A stretch of DNA of 64,000 bases from the NCBI RefSeq assembly GCF_000269605.1, contig NZ_AKCI01000001.1:806001-870000 (forward strand), in the 5' to 3' direction. A model generated the notes under the pieces. That model saw only the letters and a program-made list of their open reading frames with translations, did not search any database and was not told the origin of the DNA. Shown piece by piece: positions 16,844 through 26,058 of this stretch. The first letter of the stretch is position 1. Every line of letters starts with the position of its first letter. The position numbers were made by a program, and so were the translations under genes. Source of the DNA: Scardovia wiggsiae F0424. Its GTDB lineage: Bacteria > Actinomycetota > Actinomycetes > Actinomycetales > Bifidobacteriaceae.

Positions 16844-18937
16844 ATGTCACAAAATAATAATATAACACCTCATGATGCCGAATTAGACGGCATCCTCAGT
16901 TCACTGTCGGACAGCGTGCGCCCGCAGGACGATTTCTTCCGTTATGTCAACGGTCCGTGGATCGACTCCTATGAGCTCCCGGCTGATAAACCTGCATACG
17001 GGGCTTTCGCAAAGCTGGTTGATGAAGCTGAAGAGCATATCCGCGATATCCTGGAGAATTCGCCTGAAACTTCACCCAAATCTGCTGCCCTGTACAACGC
17101 CTATCTTGATAAGGAAACACGTGAAAAAGCGGGCCTGGACCCTATCCGGGAAGACCTTGGCCTGATCGATACTGCGCAGACTAAGGAAGACCTTACCCGC
17201 GCGCTGGCAGTCCTTAACGTTGCCGGCGGGCCGGTGCCTTTCAGCAGCTTTGTTTACGCTGATTCCAAGAACCCTGAGGCCAATATACTCACTATTGGCC
17301 AGGGCGGCCTTGGGCTTCCTGATGAAGCGTACTACCGTGAGGATAATTTTGAACCCGTCCGTCAGGCATACAGCCAGATGGTCGGCAGGCTCCTTGCTGC
17401 TGCCGGCTACACGAAAGGCGATTCTGATGCCCAGAAGCAGGGACGGGCGCTCCTTAATTTCGAGACACGTATCGCTTCACACCATTGGGATAATGTGAAG
17501 ACCCGCGACGTCAATAAGACATATAACCGCTATTCGATCTCCCAGGCTGAAGAATCCCTGCCCCATTTCAATCTCAGTGCATGGCTTGATTCATGGCAGG
17601 AGGCTTATGACAATACCCCTGCCGCTGCCGCCCTGCCGGTGGATATCCGTCAGGTTTTCGCTGAGGTCGTAGTTTCGGAACCTGATTTCCTTACCGGGCT
17701 GGATATGGAATGGGATAAGGCCTCCCTGGAAGACCTCAGGCTGTGGTCGCGTGTGCACGTGCTTCTGCATTGGGCTGATTCGCTTACTGAAGAGCTGGAT
17801 GACATCCAGTTTGATTTCTTCGGCAAAACCTTGATGGGGACATCCGAGAAAAAGGAACCATGGCGCCGTGCCGTCCGCCTTGTTGATACCTTGTGCGGTG
17901 AAGAGGTCGGGCAGGAATATGTTAAGCGCTATTTCCCGGCTTCCAGCAAAGCGCGCATGGAGAAACTGGTCTCGAATCTTATTGCAGCTTACCGCGTGTC
18001 CATTTCGCACAGTACCTGGCTGGGCGAAGGCACCAGGGAAAAAGCGCTTGAGAAGCTGTCGCTTTTCACTCCGATGATAGGATACACGGAACACTGGCGT
18101 GATTACACTGCTATGGATATTTCCACAGGATACAGCCTTGTCCGCAATTTAAGGAGTGCAGCTTACTGGCTTAACGGCTATGAACTTGGCAAGGCCGGCA
18201 GGCCTGTTGACAAGACTGAATGGGAAATGACCCCGCAGACAGTCAATGCGTATTACTCGCCTAATACCAATGTTATCGTGTTCCCAGCTGCTATCCTGCA
18301 GCCCCCGTTCTTTAACCCGGATGCTGATGATGCAACGAATTACGGCGGCATCGGTGCTGTGATCGGCCATGAGATAGGCCACGGTTTCGATGACCAGGGA
18401 AGTGAATTCGATGGGCACGGCAGGCTGACAAGCTGGTGGACAGAGCAGGACCACAACAACTTCACTGAGCGCACCAGGCAGCTGATTGCAGAATACGACA
18501 GGTTCACCCCGGCAGCAGTAGCTGAGAAGTATAAGGCCGAGGGCAAAACCGATAGTATGCCCCACGTGAGCGGCGCCCTTACTACCGGGGAAAATATCGG
18601 CGACCTCAGCGGCGTCAATATTGCCCTTAAAGCTCTGGCGATCTCACTTGGCGCCAGCGATGATTCCGCAGAGGAAATGGATAAGGCTCTGGATTCGGCA
18701 ACTGTTATCAGCGGGAAGAGTGCCCTGGAACGTTTCTTCCTTTCTTATGGGCATATCTGGCGCGAAAAGGCAACAGAAAACTTTGAAGAACAGATGCTGC
18801 AGATCGACCCGCATTCCCCTGCGGAATTCCGGGTCAACGGCATCCTCCCTAATGTTGACCGTTTCTACGAAGTTTTCAATGTGCAGCCTGAAGATGCCAT
18901 GTATATTGAACCGGGCAAGCGTGTCCATATCTGGTAG
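16844..18937 (+). CDS. pepO: M13 family endopeptidase (PepO/neprilysin-like)
   Basis: 697 residues from ATG 16844; the longer upstream frame has no support. A zinc metallopeptidase that cuts oligopeptides. The active site is HEIGHG at about 509-514, the third ligand Glu lies in GENIGDLSG about 70 residues on, and the substrate-binding VNAYYSPNTN plus the C-terminal segment near W697 are conserved. No signal peptide is seen, so a cytosolic role in peptide use is likely. No clear SD precedes it. A strong terminator follows. Confidence 0.93.
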   Translation: MSQNNNITPHDAELDGILSSLSDSVRPQDDFFRYVNGPWIDSYELPADKPAYGAFAKLVDEAEEHIRDILENSPETSPKSAALYNAYLDKETREKAGLDPIREDLGLIDTAQTKEDLTRALAVLNVAGGPVPFSSFVYADSKNPEANILTIGQGGLGLPDEAYYREDNFEPVRQAYSQMVGRLLAAAGYTKGDSDAQKQGRALLNFETRIASHHWDNVKTRDVNKTYNRYSISQAEESLPHFNLSAWLDSWQEAYDNTPAAAALPVDIRQVFAEVVVSEPDFLTGLDMEWDKASLEDLRLWSRVHVLLHWADSLTEELDDIQFDFFGKTLMGTSEKKEPWRRAVRLVDTLCGEEVGQEYVKRYFPASSKARMEKLVSNLIAAYRVSISHSTWLGEGTREKALEKLSLFTPMIGYTEHWRDYTAMDISTGYSLVRNLRSAAYWLNGYELGKAGRPVDKTEWEMTPQTVNAYYSPNTNVIVFPAAILQPPFFNPDADDATNYGGIGAVIGHEIGHGFDDQGSEFDGHGRLTSWWTEQDHNNFTERTRQLIAEYDRFTPAAVAEKYKAEGKTDSMPHVSGALTTGENIGDLSGVNIALKALAISLGASDDSAEEMDKALDSATVISGKSALERFFLSYGHIWREKATENFEEQMLQIDPHSPAEFRVNGILPNVDRFYEVFNVQPEDAMYIEPGKRVHIW

Positions 18938-18981
18938 GCTTCAGGCCTCTGGCTCAGGGTACTGAGTCTCTATGGTCTGGC

Positions 18982-19014
18982 AAGAGGGGGATGGCAGTCT
19001 GCCATCCCCCTCTT
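18982..19014 (+). terminator. Terminator of pepO, 15-bp perfect stem
   Basis: The arm at 18982-18996 pairs perfectly with 19000-19014 around a GTC loop. The lower stem is AAGAGGGGG with CCCCCTCTT. It lies between the convergent pepO and SSB genes and may act on both strands. The T-run is weak on the plus side. Confidence 0.75.
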
Positions 19015-19058
19015 ATGTATCACTCGCATACGAAAAGACGAATTACCTTCATGTATTG

Positions 19059-19628
19059 TTATACTGCTGTTCCCACCTCCTCCAGCTCATCAGAGACAGA
19101 AAACTCACCGGATGTATCTTCTGAAGGGCCGACGTTGGCCTTCCCGGATACGTTTCCGCTGCCATCCTGATCATCTATGCCATGGTCCTGCTCAGGGTCC
19201 GGTGTTCCGCGGTCCCCATCCTGCAGCCCGTCAGCTGCTGCATCATGTGCAGGGTCATTATCCGACCGCTTTATCCTGACAAAAGCGGAACGTCCCAAAG
19301 CCAGATCATGCCCTATGCTTGCAGCATCAAGGACAGTTGCCGAATGGCGCTGCCCATCCTTTTCCCACTGGTCAGTGGTCAGGCTTCCGGTAACGATTAC
19401 CGGATCCCCTACATGCACAGATGTCAAAACGTTGCCGGCCAGCTCCCGGTAGCACCTTACATCCATCCACGTTGTTGAGGATTCCTGCCATTTCTGGGCT
19501 TTACGGTTCCAGTAATTGCGGGTGGATGCTACCCGGAACCTGCAGATAGGCGGCGTATCATCTGCTGATACCTGCCTGGGTTCCTGCCCTACATATCCGA
19601 CGATCGTCACAGCGGTTTGCTGTACCAT
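19059..19628 (-). CDS. Second single-stranded DNA-binding protein (SSB-like)
   Basis: 189 residues. The OB-fold core spans about 5-110 with VTIVGYVGQEPR, FRVASTRNYWN, TWMDVRCYRELAGNV and VGDPVIVTGSL. The remainder is an Asp/Gly/Glu-rich tail. It ends DELEEVGTAV and lacks the DDDIPF-like tip that recruits partner proteins in canonical SSB. It is therefore probably a paralogue of the main SSB, which in actinobacteria usually sits with rpsF and rpsR, perhaps acting in recombination or competence. SD GGAGATGG lies just upstream. Confidence 0.85.
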   Translation of the reverse strand: MVQQTAVTIVGYVGQEPRQVSADDTPPICRFRVASTRNYWNRKAQKWQESSTTWMDVRCYRELAGNVLTSVHVGDPVIVTGSLTTDQWEKDGQRHSATVLDAASIGHDLALGRSAFVRIKRSDNDPAHDAAADGLQDGDRGTPDPEQDHGIDDQDGSGNVSGKANVGPSEDTSGEFSVSDELEEVGTAV

Positions 19629-19730
19629 ACCATCTCCAATCCTGATGTTTTATTACCGCCGGCAGAAGTCTCATTATCTGCCCTTGCGGTGCGGTAACTC
19701 CACTATCTCTCAGAAAGCAGCAGGAAGGCA

Positions 19731-19788
19731 AAAAAGAAAAGGGGATGTGGTCGAATGGTCCATCACATTCGGGTTTTCCACATCCCCT
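19731..19788 (-). terminator. Rho-independent terminator of proS
   Basis: On the minus strand an 11-bp perfect outer stem (19778-19788 with 19740-19750, AGGGGATGTGG) encloses a further GAATG/CATTC pairing and is followed by a TTTTCTTTTT tract. It lies about 90 bases after the proS stop and upstream of the SSB gene. Confidence 0.85.
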
Positions 19789-19880
19789 GTGTACAAAAGG
19801 TATGCACATATTGTATATATGTGTATGTATATACCTAAGCGTATACCGCGTATACCTGCCGCATGGGGCAGATCCTGCCG

Positions 19881-21674
19881 TCACGCATCAGCAAGGATAT
19901 CTGATATCACGCCTAAAGCATCTTCCGCCGGGACAACAGCCTTTTCACCGGTTGCACGGTCCCGGATCTCCACAGTGCCATTATCTGCTGTGTCCCTGCC
20001 GGCAACAACGATAAGCGGTATGCCGAGAAGTTCGGAATCTTTGAACTTGACACCGGGGGAAACTTTAGGCCGGTCATCGTACAGCACTTCAATATCTGCC
20101 TCTTCCAGCTTCTTTGTCAGTGAATCAGCAACAGCGAATGCCCTATCATCTTTGCCTGTTGCAACTATATGCACCTGTGCCGGCGCCACAGACCGGGGCC
20201 ATATAAGGCCTTTATCGTCATGATGCAATTCTGCGATACAGCTCATAACCCGGGAAACACCAATACCATAGCAGCCCATCCACACAGGGACGGCTTTGCC
20301 GTCCCGGTTGAGGACATTGAGGCCCATTGCCTTAGAATACTTCAGGCCAAGCTGGAATACCTGCCCGATCTCAACTCCGCGCTCAAAGCTCAGCGGCCCG
20401 CTTCCGTCAGGGCTCATATCCCCATGGCGCACTTCCACTGCCTCAACAGTACCGTCAGCTTCAAAGTCGCGGCCGTATACAAGGTCCTGCACATGCATGC
20501 CTTCGCTGTCAGCACCGGTAATCCACACAGAACCCCGCACAATATGGGGGTCGATCAGATACCGCACCGCATCCTTATTGCCGGCAGCCCTGCCCTGCGG
20601 TCCAAGCGCACCCGGGCCTATATACCCCTTCACGAGTTCGGGGTGCCCCTGCAGGTCTTCAGCCGTAGCTTCCTCTATCTCAGCCGGGGAGAAACTTGCT
20701 TCGAGCCGTTTCATATCGACCTGCCGGTCCCCCGGGACGCCCACTGCAACGAGCTCCCGCTCACCTTCAGGATGTTTGACCGCAATAATAACGTTCTTCA
20801 GCGTATCAGCTGCTTCCCAGCCTCTGCCGTCCGGGCGCGGGTACAGGGTATTGAACTGGCTGACCAGTGCATCGATAGTTGCCGAATCGGGGGTATCCCT
20901 GATCTGGGCTGCAGGCACGGAGCTGAAATCAAGGTCCTCCATATGCGGGGTGGTCAATGCCTCCACATTCCATGCTTTGCCGGAAGGGGCAAGGGCAAAG
21001 GTATCTTCGCCGATGCCCATAGGGGCAAGGAATTCTTCAGATTCGGAACCTCCCATCGGACCCGACACTGCATGCACGATCACATAATCTACGCCGAGGC
21101 GCCTGAATATCCTTTCGTAGGCAGCGCGTTCCTCCGCGTACGACTGCTTCAGCCCTTCCTCATCGATATTGAAAGAATACCCGTCTTTCATAATAAACTG
21201 CCTCCCGCGGATCATACCTGCGCGGGGGCGGAATTCGTCACGGTATTTGCCCTGTATCTGGTACAGGGTCACCGGCAGATCCTTGTAAGATGTGTACATA
21301 TCTTTGACCATAAGGGTAAACATCTCTTCATGCGTGGGCGCAAGAAGGTAGTCGGCCTGGTGCCTGTCCTTGAAGCGGAAAATATTGTCGCCGTATTCTT
21401 CCCAGCGGCGGGACATCTCATATGGTTCACGCGGCATCATCGCGGGGAAATGGACTTCCTGGGCACCTATGCCGTTTATCTCTTCCCGGATAATAGCCTC
21501 GATCCTGTTCAGCACACGGAGTCCCAGCGGCAGCCAGGAATACAGCCCCGGCCCGATTTTGCGCACGTATCCTGCACGTATGAGGAGTTTCGCCGAATCA
21601 ACGTCAGCGTCGGAAGGGTCGTCGCGCAAAGTGCGCAGGAACAGCGTAGACATACGTAATGCTTGAGAACTCAT
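19881..21674 (-). CDS. proS: Prolyl-tRNA synthetase, bacterial type
   Basis: 597 residues from ATG 21674. It charges tRNA-Pro. Class II motifs are present: motif 1 around GAQEVHFPAMMPREPY, motif 2 YQIQGKYRDEFRPRAGMIRGR, motif 3 GCYGIGVSRVM. The editing insertion (YbaK-like) lies between motifs 2 and 3 (about 220-390), and a C-terminal anticodon domain follows. An in-frame ATG at 21686 has TATAAA eight bases upstream and could be a leaderless start adding MCGT; family alignment favours MSSQALRMS. No T-box leader is visible. Confidence 0.96.
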   Translation of the reverse strand: MSSQALRMSTLFLRTLRDDPSDADVDSAKLLIRAGYVRKIGPGLYSWLPLGLRVLNRIEAIIREEINGIGAQEVHFPAMMPREPYEMSRRWEEYGDNIFRFKDRHQADYLLAPTHEEMFTLMVKDMYTSYKDLPVTLYQIQGKYRDEFRPRAGMIRGRQFIMKDGYSFNIDEEGLKQSYAEERAAYERIFRRLGVDYVIVHAVSGPMGGSESEEFLAPMGIGEDTFALAPSGKAWNVEALTTPHMEDLDFSSVPAAQIRDTPDSATIDALVSQFNTLYPRPDGRGWEAADTLKNVIIAVKHPEGERELVAVGVPGDRQVDMKRLEASFSPAEIEEATAEDLQGHPELVKGYIGPGALGPQGRAAGNKDAVRYLIDPHIVRGSVWITGADSEGMHVQDLVYGRDFEADGTVEAVEVRHGDMSPDGSGPLSFERGVEIGQVFQLGLKYSKAMGLNVLNRDGKAVPVWMGCYGIGVSRVMSCIAELHHDDKGLIWPRSVAPAQVHIVATGKDDRAFAVADSLTKKLEEADIEVLYDDRPKVSPGVKFKDSELLGIPLIVVAGRDTADNGTVEIRDRATGEKAVVPAEDALGVISDILADA

Positions 21675-21793
21675 AGTTCCACACATTACGGAGGTTTATA
21701 GACAATTTTGAGGTTCCGGTTCCCGGTTTTACAGCGGACCCGTATTCGGCAGTCCCCAAAACAGCGCTCGATACTGCGCTGCTTTGCTGAAGC

Positions 21794-23188
21794 TTAAAAC
21801 AGCTCCCCCTGGCCAGATCCGCTGCCTATCCTGTCCTGGGATGACATATCTGCTGCAGCCCGGGCATACTGCCGCGCAAAACCCTCTGCACCCTCTTTCC
21901 CCAGCAGTGCAGATGCCTCCGTGGACTCCTGTCTGAGCCGGGAATCCGCATAGACAGCCTGTTCAGATACATAAAATGCCCTGCTGCTGATCCCCATCAG
22001 ATAAAGCCCGCCCAGTGATTCAACACGTGACAGGGCTACATATCCCATTCCCGGGGCAAAAGTATTCCGCAGGTCCATTACTGCACCATCAAGCGTCATC
22101 CCCTGGGATTTATGGATAGTTATCCCCCATGCCAGGCGCAGGGGAACCTGCGTAACAACTGCCAAAACAGCTTCCCCGTCAGCGATCTCCCAGTTTGCCG
22201 GCGCCATCACTGCGCTGTGCCCATTCTCAAATTCAACTAAGGGATATCCGCCCTTTTTCTTATCCGCAAACCCAACTACTTCCCCTAATGAGCCGTTGAC
22301 GAACCGCCGGTCGGCATCATTACGCAGCGCCATCACTGCAGCACCTTTTTTCAATACCAGCCTTTCAGGTGCCAGCATATTCATTTTCAGCTGCCGCACA
22401 AGCTGCGCAGAACCGCCTGACTCCGCGATAAACGTATGCTCCTGCCCGTCAATATGCGCCAGCTTGCTCATATTCAGGGTATCTGCCGCCCTGTTGACAG
22501 GGAAAAGGTGGACGGCGCTGCGGTCCGGTGGAGGCATCACCCCTACACGGGAACTGAGCATATCACAGTCTTCCTGGCTGACCTCCGCCCGACGGATATC
22601 TGTCAGCACAGACAGCAGCTGGCCGTCATCCTGGCGGTACTGACCGGTCAGATAGCAGACTGCCGGATGCAGCGTATCCCAGCACAGCGCCTCAGTGATA
22701 AAACCTTCCGGATCTTTTCCCGCAGCAGCATAACGCTGGCACTGCCTCATAAAAACTTCATCTTCGGCAACGGGATCAGTCCGGTATTTTCCCCTGCTTA
22801 CCGGCGGCAGCTGGTACAGATCCCCGGCAAGGACTACCTGTATGCCGCCAAATGGCTCATTAACGCGCCTGACTGCCCTGCAGACTTCATCGACCATATC
22901 CAGCAGCCACGCATGCAGCATGGAGACCTCATCAATGACCAGGATATCTGTCTCTTTGATGGCTCTGCGCCTTCGGGTCCTGATCCGTTTAAGGACTTCA
23001 GGGGTCAGCACAGTATCTATCCCTATACCGCTCCAGGAATGGACCGTCTGCCCGTTGATATGGGTAGATGCGATACCTGTTGACGCCGTCATGGCAACGT
23101 TTTTGCCAGCCTGCCTGCTTATCTCCACAAAACGGTTGAGCACATATGTTTTGCCGGATCCCGGCGCACCAGTGAGAAACACCGGCAC
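21794..23188 (-). CDS. Pif1/RecD-like ATP-dependent DNA helicase
   Basis: At least 464 residues, SF1B helicase. Motif I FLTGAPGSGKTYVLN, Ia ASTGIASTHINGQTVHSW, II LVIDEVSMLH, III VLAGDLYQLPPV, and the late motifs ITIHKSQGMTLDGAV and GMGYVALSRVESLGGLYL closely match Pif1. It unwinds DNA 5' to 3' and may remove G-quadruplexes or R-loops. The GTG at 23188 has no SD. The frame continues 20 codons further without ATG or GTG and reads as a helicase Q-motif (LEQSEALTILSSG), so the real start is probably a CTG at 23227 behind GAGGG, or a frameshift separates it from an upstream ATG. Confidence 0.88.
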   Translation of the reverse strand: MPVFLTGAPGSGKTYVLNRFVEISRQAGKNVAMTASTGIASTHINGQTVHSWSGIGIDTVLTPEVLKRIRTRRRRAIKETDILVIDEVSMLHAWLLDMVDEVCRAVRRVNEPFGGIQVVLAGDLYQLPPVSRGKYRTDPVAEDEVFMRQCQRYAAAGKDPEGFITEALCWDTLHPAVCYLTGQYRQDDGQLLSVLTDIRRAEVSQEDCDMLSSRVGVMPPPDRSAVHLFPVNRAADTLNMSKLAHIDGQEHTFIAESGGSAQLVRQLKMNMLAPERLVLKKGAAVMALRNDADRRFVNGSLGEVVGFADKKKGGYPLVEFENGHSAVMAPANWEIADGEAVLAVVTQVPLRLAWGITIHKSQGMTLDGAVMDLRNTFAPGMGYVALSRVESLGGLYLMGISSRAFYVSEQAVYADSRLRQESTEASALLGKEGAEGFARQYARAAADMSSQDRIGSGSGQGELF

Positions 23189-23299
23189 ACCAGACGAAAG
23201 GATCGTTAGCGCTTCTGACTGTTCCAGTTTGCCGCCCTCTGTTCCGTTTTACCGTATGCCGGGCGCGTAAAACCCCGCGTTCCAGCAACCCGGATGATC

Positions 23300-24025
23300 T
23301 TAATAATCTTTCTTTTCAGCTGATGACCGGTCCGTGAGCGGATCGCCCTCCTGCTCATATTCCCGCAGGAGGCTTGTCCCCTCAACGTGTGCGCATCCCT
23401 GCGCGGCCTGGTCGAATGTCGGGCCGGGATCAGGCACGAACATCATCTCGCGGTAGTACCGCAGCTCATCAATAGATTCAATGATATCTGCAAGCGCACG
23501 GTGCCCCCCGTGCTTGACAGGACGGTTGGAATACACATACGGATACCATCTGCGGGAAAGCTCTTTAAGCGTACTGACATCAATAGTACGGTAATGCAGC
23601 AGTTCCATAAGGCCAGGCATGAAACGGTCAAGGAATTTCTTATCTGACCCGATAGTGTTGCCTGCCAGATGCGCTTTGCCCTGCCCTTCGGCAGGAAGGA
23701 ACTGCCGGACATATTCAATCACCTGTTCCTGTGCCGATTCAAGGGGCAGCCCCGTTTCCATCTCGGCGATAAGCCCCGATGACGTATGCATTTCGCGCAC
23801 AAAATCATCCATATGGTCAATGGCTTCCTGGGACGGCTTTATCACCAGGTCGATTCCCCTGTCGAGGACTTTCATATTAAAATCTGTGGGCACAACAGAG
23901 ACCTCGCACAGCTCATCATGGCCAATATCCAGCCCTGTCATCTCGCAGTCTATCCATATAAGCCTGGAGCCTTCCGGCGTGAATATCTGGTTATCACTGT
24001 GTACTGCATGGCTGATTACTGCCAT
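23300..24025 (-). CDS. orn: Oligoribonuclease
   Basis: 241 residues from ATG 24025, with GGGAGG upstream. It degrades RNA fragments of 2-5 nucleotides in the last step of mRNA decay. The DEDDh exonuclease signature is visible: Asp and Glu in [10 protein letters not shown], Asp in [16 protein letters not shown], and the late His/Asp in [11 protein letters not shown]. The C-terminal 50 residues are longer and more acidic than in E. coli Orn. Adjacent to the Pif1-like helicase on the same strand. Confidence 0.95.
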   Translation of the reverse strand: MAVISHAVHSDNQIFTPEGSRLIWIDCEMTGLDIGHDELCEVSVVPTDFNMKVLDRGIDLVIKPSQEAIDHMDDFVREMHTSSGLIAEMETGLPLESAQEQVIEYVRQFLPAEGQGKAHLAGNTIGSDKKFLDRFMPGLMELLHYRTIDVSTLKELSRRWYPYVYSNRPVKHGGHRALADIIESIDELRYYREMMFVPDPGPTFDQAAQGCAHVEGTSLLREYEQEGDPLTDRSSAEKKDY

Positions 24026-24218
24026 TATGCACCTCCCGTTCCTTACCTTTCTGCTGATAAAAGCGTAACAGGCCATTTTAGCATATACCGCTAAACACAC
24101 TGCGGTGCAGGCATACGGCTGATTCCGCAGATGTACTGGGAAGGGCTGCCGTTACGGTATCCTTAGTATCTGTATTTATTGATCCATTATAAACAGGCCG
24201 GCAGCACAGGGCAGAGCT

Positions 24219-24254
24219 AAGGCAGACAAGGCAGACAAGGCAGACAAGGCAGAC
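24219..24254 (+). repeat. Four tandem copies of a 9-bp unit before the alpha-glucosidase gene
   Basis: AAGGCAGAC is repeated four times without error, ending 12 bases before the ATG at 24267. Each copy carries an SD-like AAGG core. The unit is three codons long and the frame upstream is open, but no start codon lies before the repeats, so they sit in the 5' UTR. Confidence 0.9.
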
Positions 24255-24266
24255 AGGACAGGCAGG

Positions 24267-26033
24267 ATGGCAGAGCAGGCAGGCAGCAGCCGGTATATAC
24301 GCGGCGAACAGATCGACATGTCGGATCCTGATAACTGGTGGAAGCAGGCGGTGATCTATCAGATATATCCGCGGTCTTTTTCTGACAGTACCGGCAGCGG
24401 TATCGGCGATCTGCGCGGGATCGCGGAGCGTATGGGATATCTGGGATCCCTTGGTGTGGATGCCATCTGGCTCAGCCCTTTTTATCCATCACAGCTTGCG
24501 GACGGCGGGTATGACGTAGATGATTACCGTGATGTTGACCCCCGCCTGGGGACTGTCGCAGATTTCGATGACATGGCACAGGCTGCGCACAGGCACGGTA
24601 TCAAAGTGATCGTTGATATAGTGCCTAACCATTCATCCAATCGCCATCCATGGTTCGTAGAGGCCCTCCAGTCCCCGCCCGGGTCGGAGCAGAGGGACAG
24701 ATATATTTTCCGTGACGGCAGGGGTGACCATGGGCAGCTGCCGCCCACCGGCTGGCAGTCCCATTTTGGAGGGTCGGCTTGGACCCGTGTACCGGACGGA
24801 CAGTGGTACCTGCATCTTTTTACTGAACAGCAGCCGGACTGGAACTGGAATAACCCCGATGTCCACGAGGATTTCATAAAAACTATCAGGTTCTGGAGCA
24901 GCCACGGAGCTGACGGGTTCCGCATAGATGTAGCGCACGGGCTCGCGAAAGACCTTGACAGGGACGACCTCGATGATTACCCGGTCCTTATGCAGCTGCC
25001 CGCGGACGGTTCGCACCCGCTGTTCGACCGCAACGAAGTGCATGATATCTACCGCGAGTGGCGCACAGTATTCAACGAATATACCCCTCACCGTTTCGCT
25101 GTGGCCGAAGCATGGGTCAATCCCGACCGCCAGTATTTATATGCAAGCGAGGATGAGCTTGGGCAGATATTCAATTTTGAGTTTGCTAAAGCCGACTGGT
25201 CACGGAACCAGTTCCACACAGCTATTGAGGAGGGGCTGGCTGCATCCCGGCGTGCACACTCGCCGGCCACATGGGTCCTGAGCAATCATGATATCCCCCG
25301 CCATGCTACACGGTTTGCACTGCCCCAGGTGCCTTCAGCCAACTACCATCAGTTTGCTGCTGACTGGATACTGCGCGGCGGCAAAACGTACGCGGAAAAC
25401 CGTGAAGCCGGGACGCAGCGTTCCCGGGCAGCCATCATGATGGAAATGGCCCTGCCGGGATCGGCATATATCTATCAGGGTGAAGAGCTTGGCCTGTTCG
25501 AAGTGCCCGATATCCCCTGGGACCGCCTGGAAGACCCGGTAGCCTTCAATACCCGTCATTCAGAGCTGAATAAAGGGCGCGACGGATGCCGTGTCCCCCT
25601 TCCATGGACCGCTGACAGGCTCCCCGGCAGCAAGGACCCTTTCGGCTTTTCCCCCGCACACAGCGCCGCAGCCCCTCATCTGCCCCAGCCCGCATGGTTC
25701 AAGGATTTTGCTGTGGACCGCGAGGAACACGACAGCACATCAATGCTCAATTTCTACCGCCGTGTGCTCCGCCTCCGCCATAAGCTGCAATGCCCAGATA
25801 CCTCCCTGGAATGGTTTGATGAAGATATGCCGAGCGGGCAGCCTGACGGCGCAGGCGGGCTTGAGGGAGGCGTCATCGCCTACAGACGCGCAAACGGCTG
25901 GGCATCGGTGACTAACTTCAGCAGCAGCCCTGTAAAACTCCCCCCGGGGGATATTATCCTTACCTCATCGCGGCTTGAAGATGACGGAAGCCTCCCGCAA
26001 GATACCACAGCCTGGGTTATGCTGAAACAGTAA
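24267..26033 (+). CDS. GH13 alpha-glucosidase
   Basis: 588 residues. It hydrolyses terminal alpha-glucosidic bonds of maltose- or isomaltose-type sugars in the cytosol. The (beta/alpha)8 regions are clear: VDIVPNHSS, DGFRIDVAHG (nucleophile Asp), FAVAEAW (acid/base Glu) and LSNHDIPRHATR (transition-state Asp). QIYPRSFSDSTGSGIGDL near the start is typical of the oligo-1,6-/alpha-glucosidase branch, close to bifidobacterial AglA/AglB. It precedes a cyclophilin by 25 bp. Four tandem repeats lie in its leader. No AACGTT operator is seen here, unlike the sugar block at 31-41 kb. Confidence 0.9.
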   Translation: MAEQAGSSRYIRGEQIDMSDPDNWWKQAVIYQIYPRSFSDSTGSGIGDLRGIAERMGYLGSLGVDAIWLSPFYPSQLADGGYDVDDYRDVDPRLGTVADFDDMAQAAHRHGIKVIVDIVPNHSSNRHPWFVEALQSPPGSEQRDRYIFRDGRGDHGQLPPTGWQSHFGGSAWTRVPDGQWYLHLFTEQQPDWNWNNPDVHEDFIKTIRFWSSHGADGFRIDVAHGLAKDLDRDDLDDYPVLMQLPADGSHPLFDRNEVHDIYREWRTVFNEYTPHRFAVAEAWVNPDRQYLYASEDELGQIFNFEFAKADWSRNQFHTAIEEGLAASRRAHSPATWVLSNHDIPRHATRFALPQVPSANYHQFAADWILRGGKTYAENREAGTQRSRAAIMMEMALPGSAYIYQGEELGLFEVPDIPWDRLEDPVAFNTRHSELNKGRDGCRVPLPWTADRLPGSKDPFGFSPAHSAAAPHLPQPAWFKDFAVDREEHDSTSMLNFYRRVLRLRHKLQCPDTSLEWFDEDMPSGQPDGAGGLEGGVIAYRRANGWASVTNFSSSPVKLPPGDIILTSSRLEDDGSLPQDTTAWVMLKQ

Positions 26034-26058
26034 TATCAAAACTACACAAAGGATCACT

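Noticed and set aside
20169-21659. Long open frame on the plus strand opposite proS
   Set aside because: It is the antisense shadow of a well-supported synthetase gene; no SD and no recognisable protein features. The same holds for frames opposite glmS, the ECF fusion, guaB and pepO.
21675-21793. T-box leader for proS
   Set aside because: The 119-bp gap is too short and has no T-box-like conserved bulge or terminator stem.
24219-24254. Tandem repeats as a CRISPR array
   Set aside because: Units are adjacent 9-mers without spacers and there are no cas genes.
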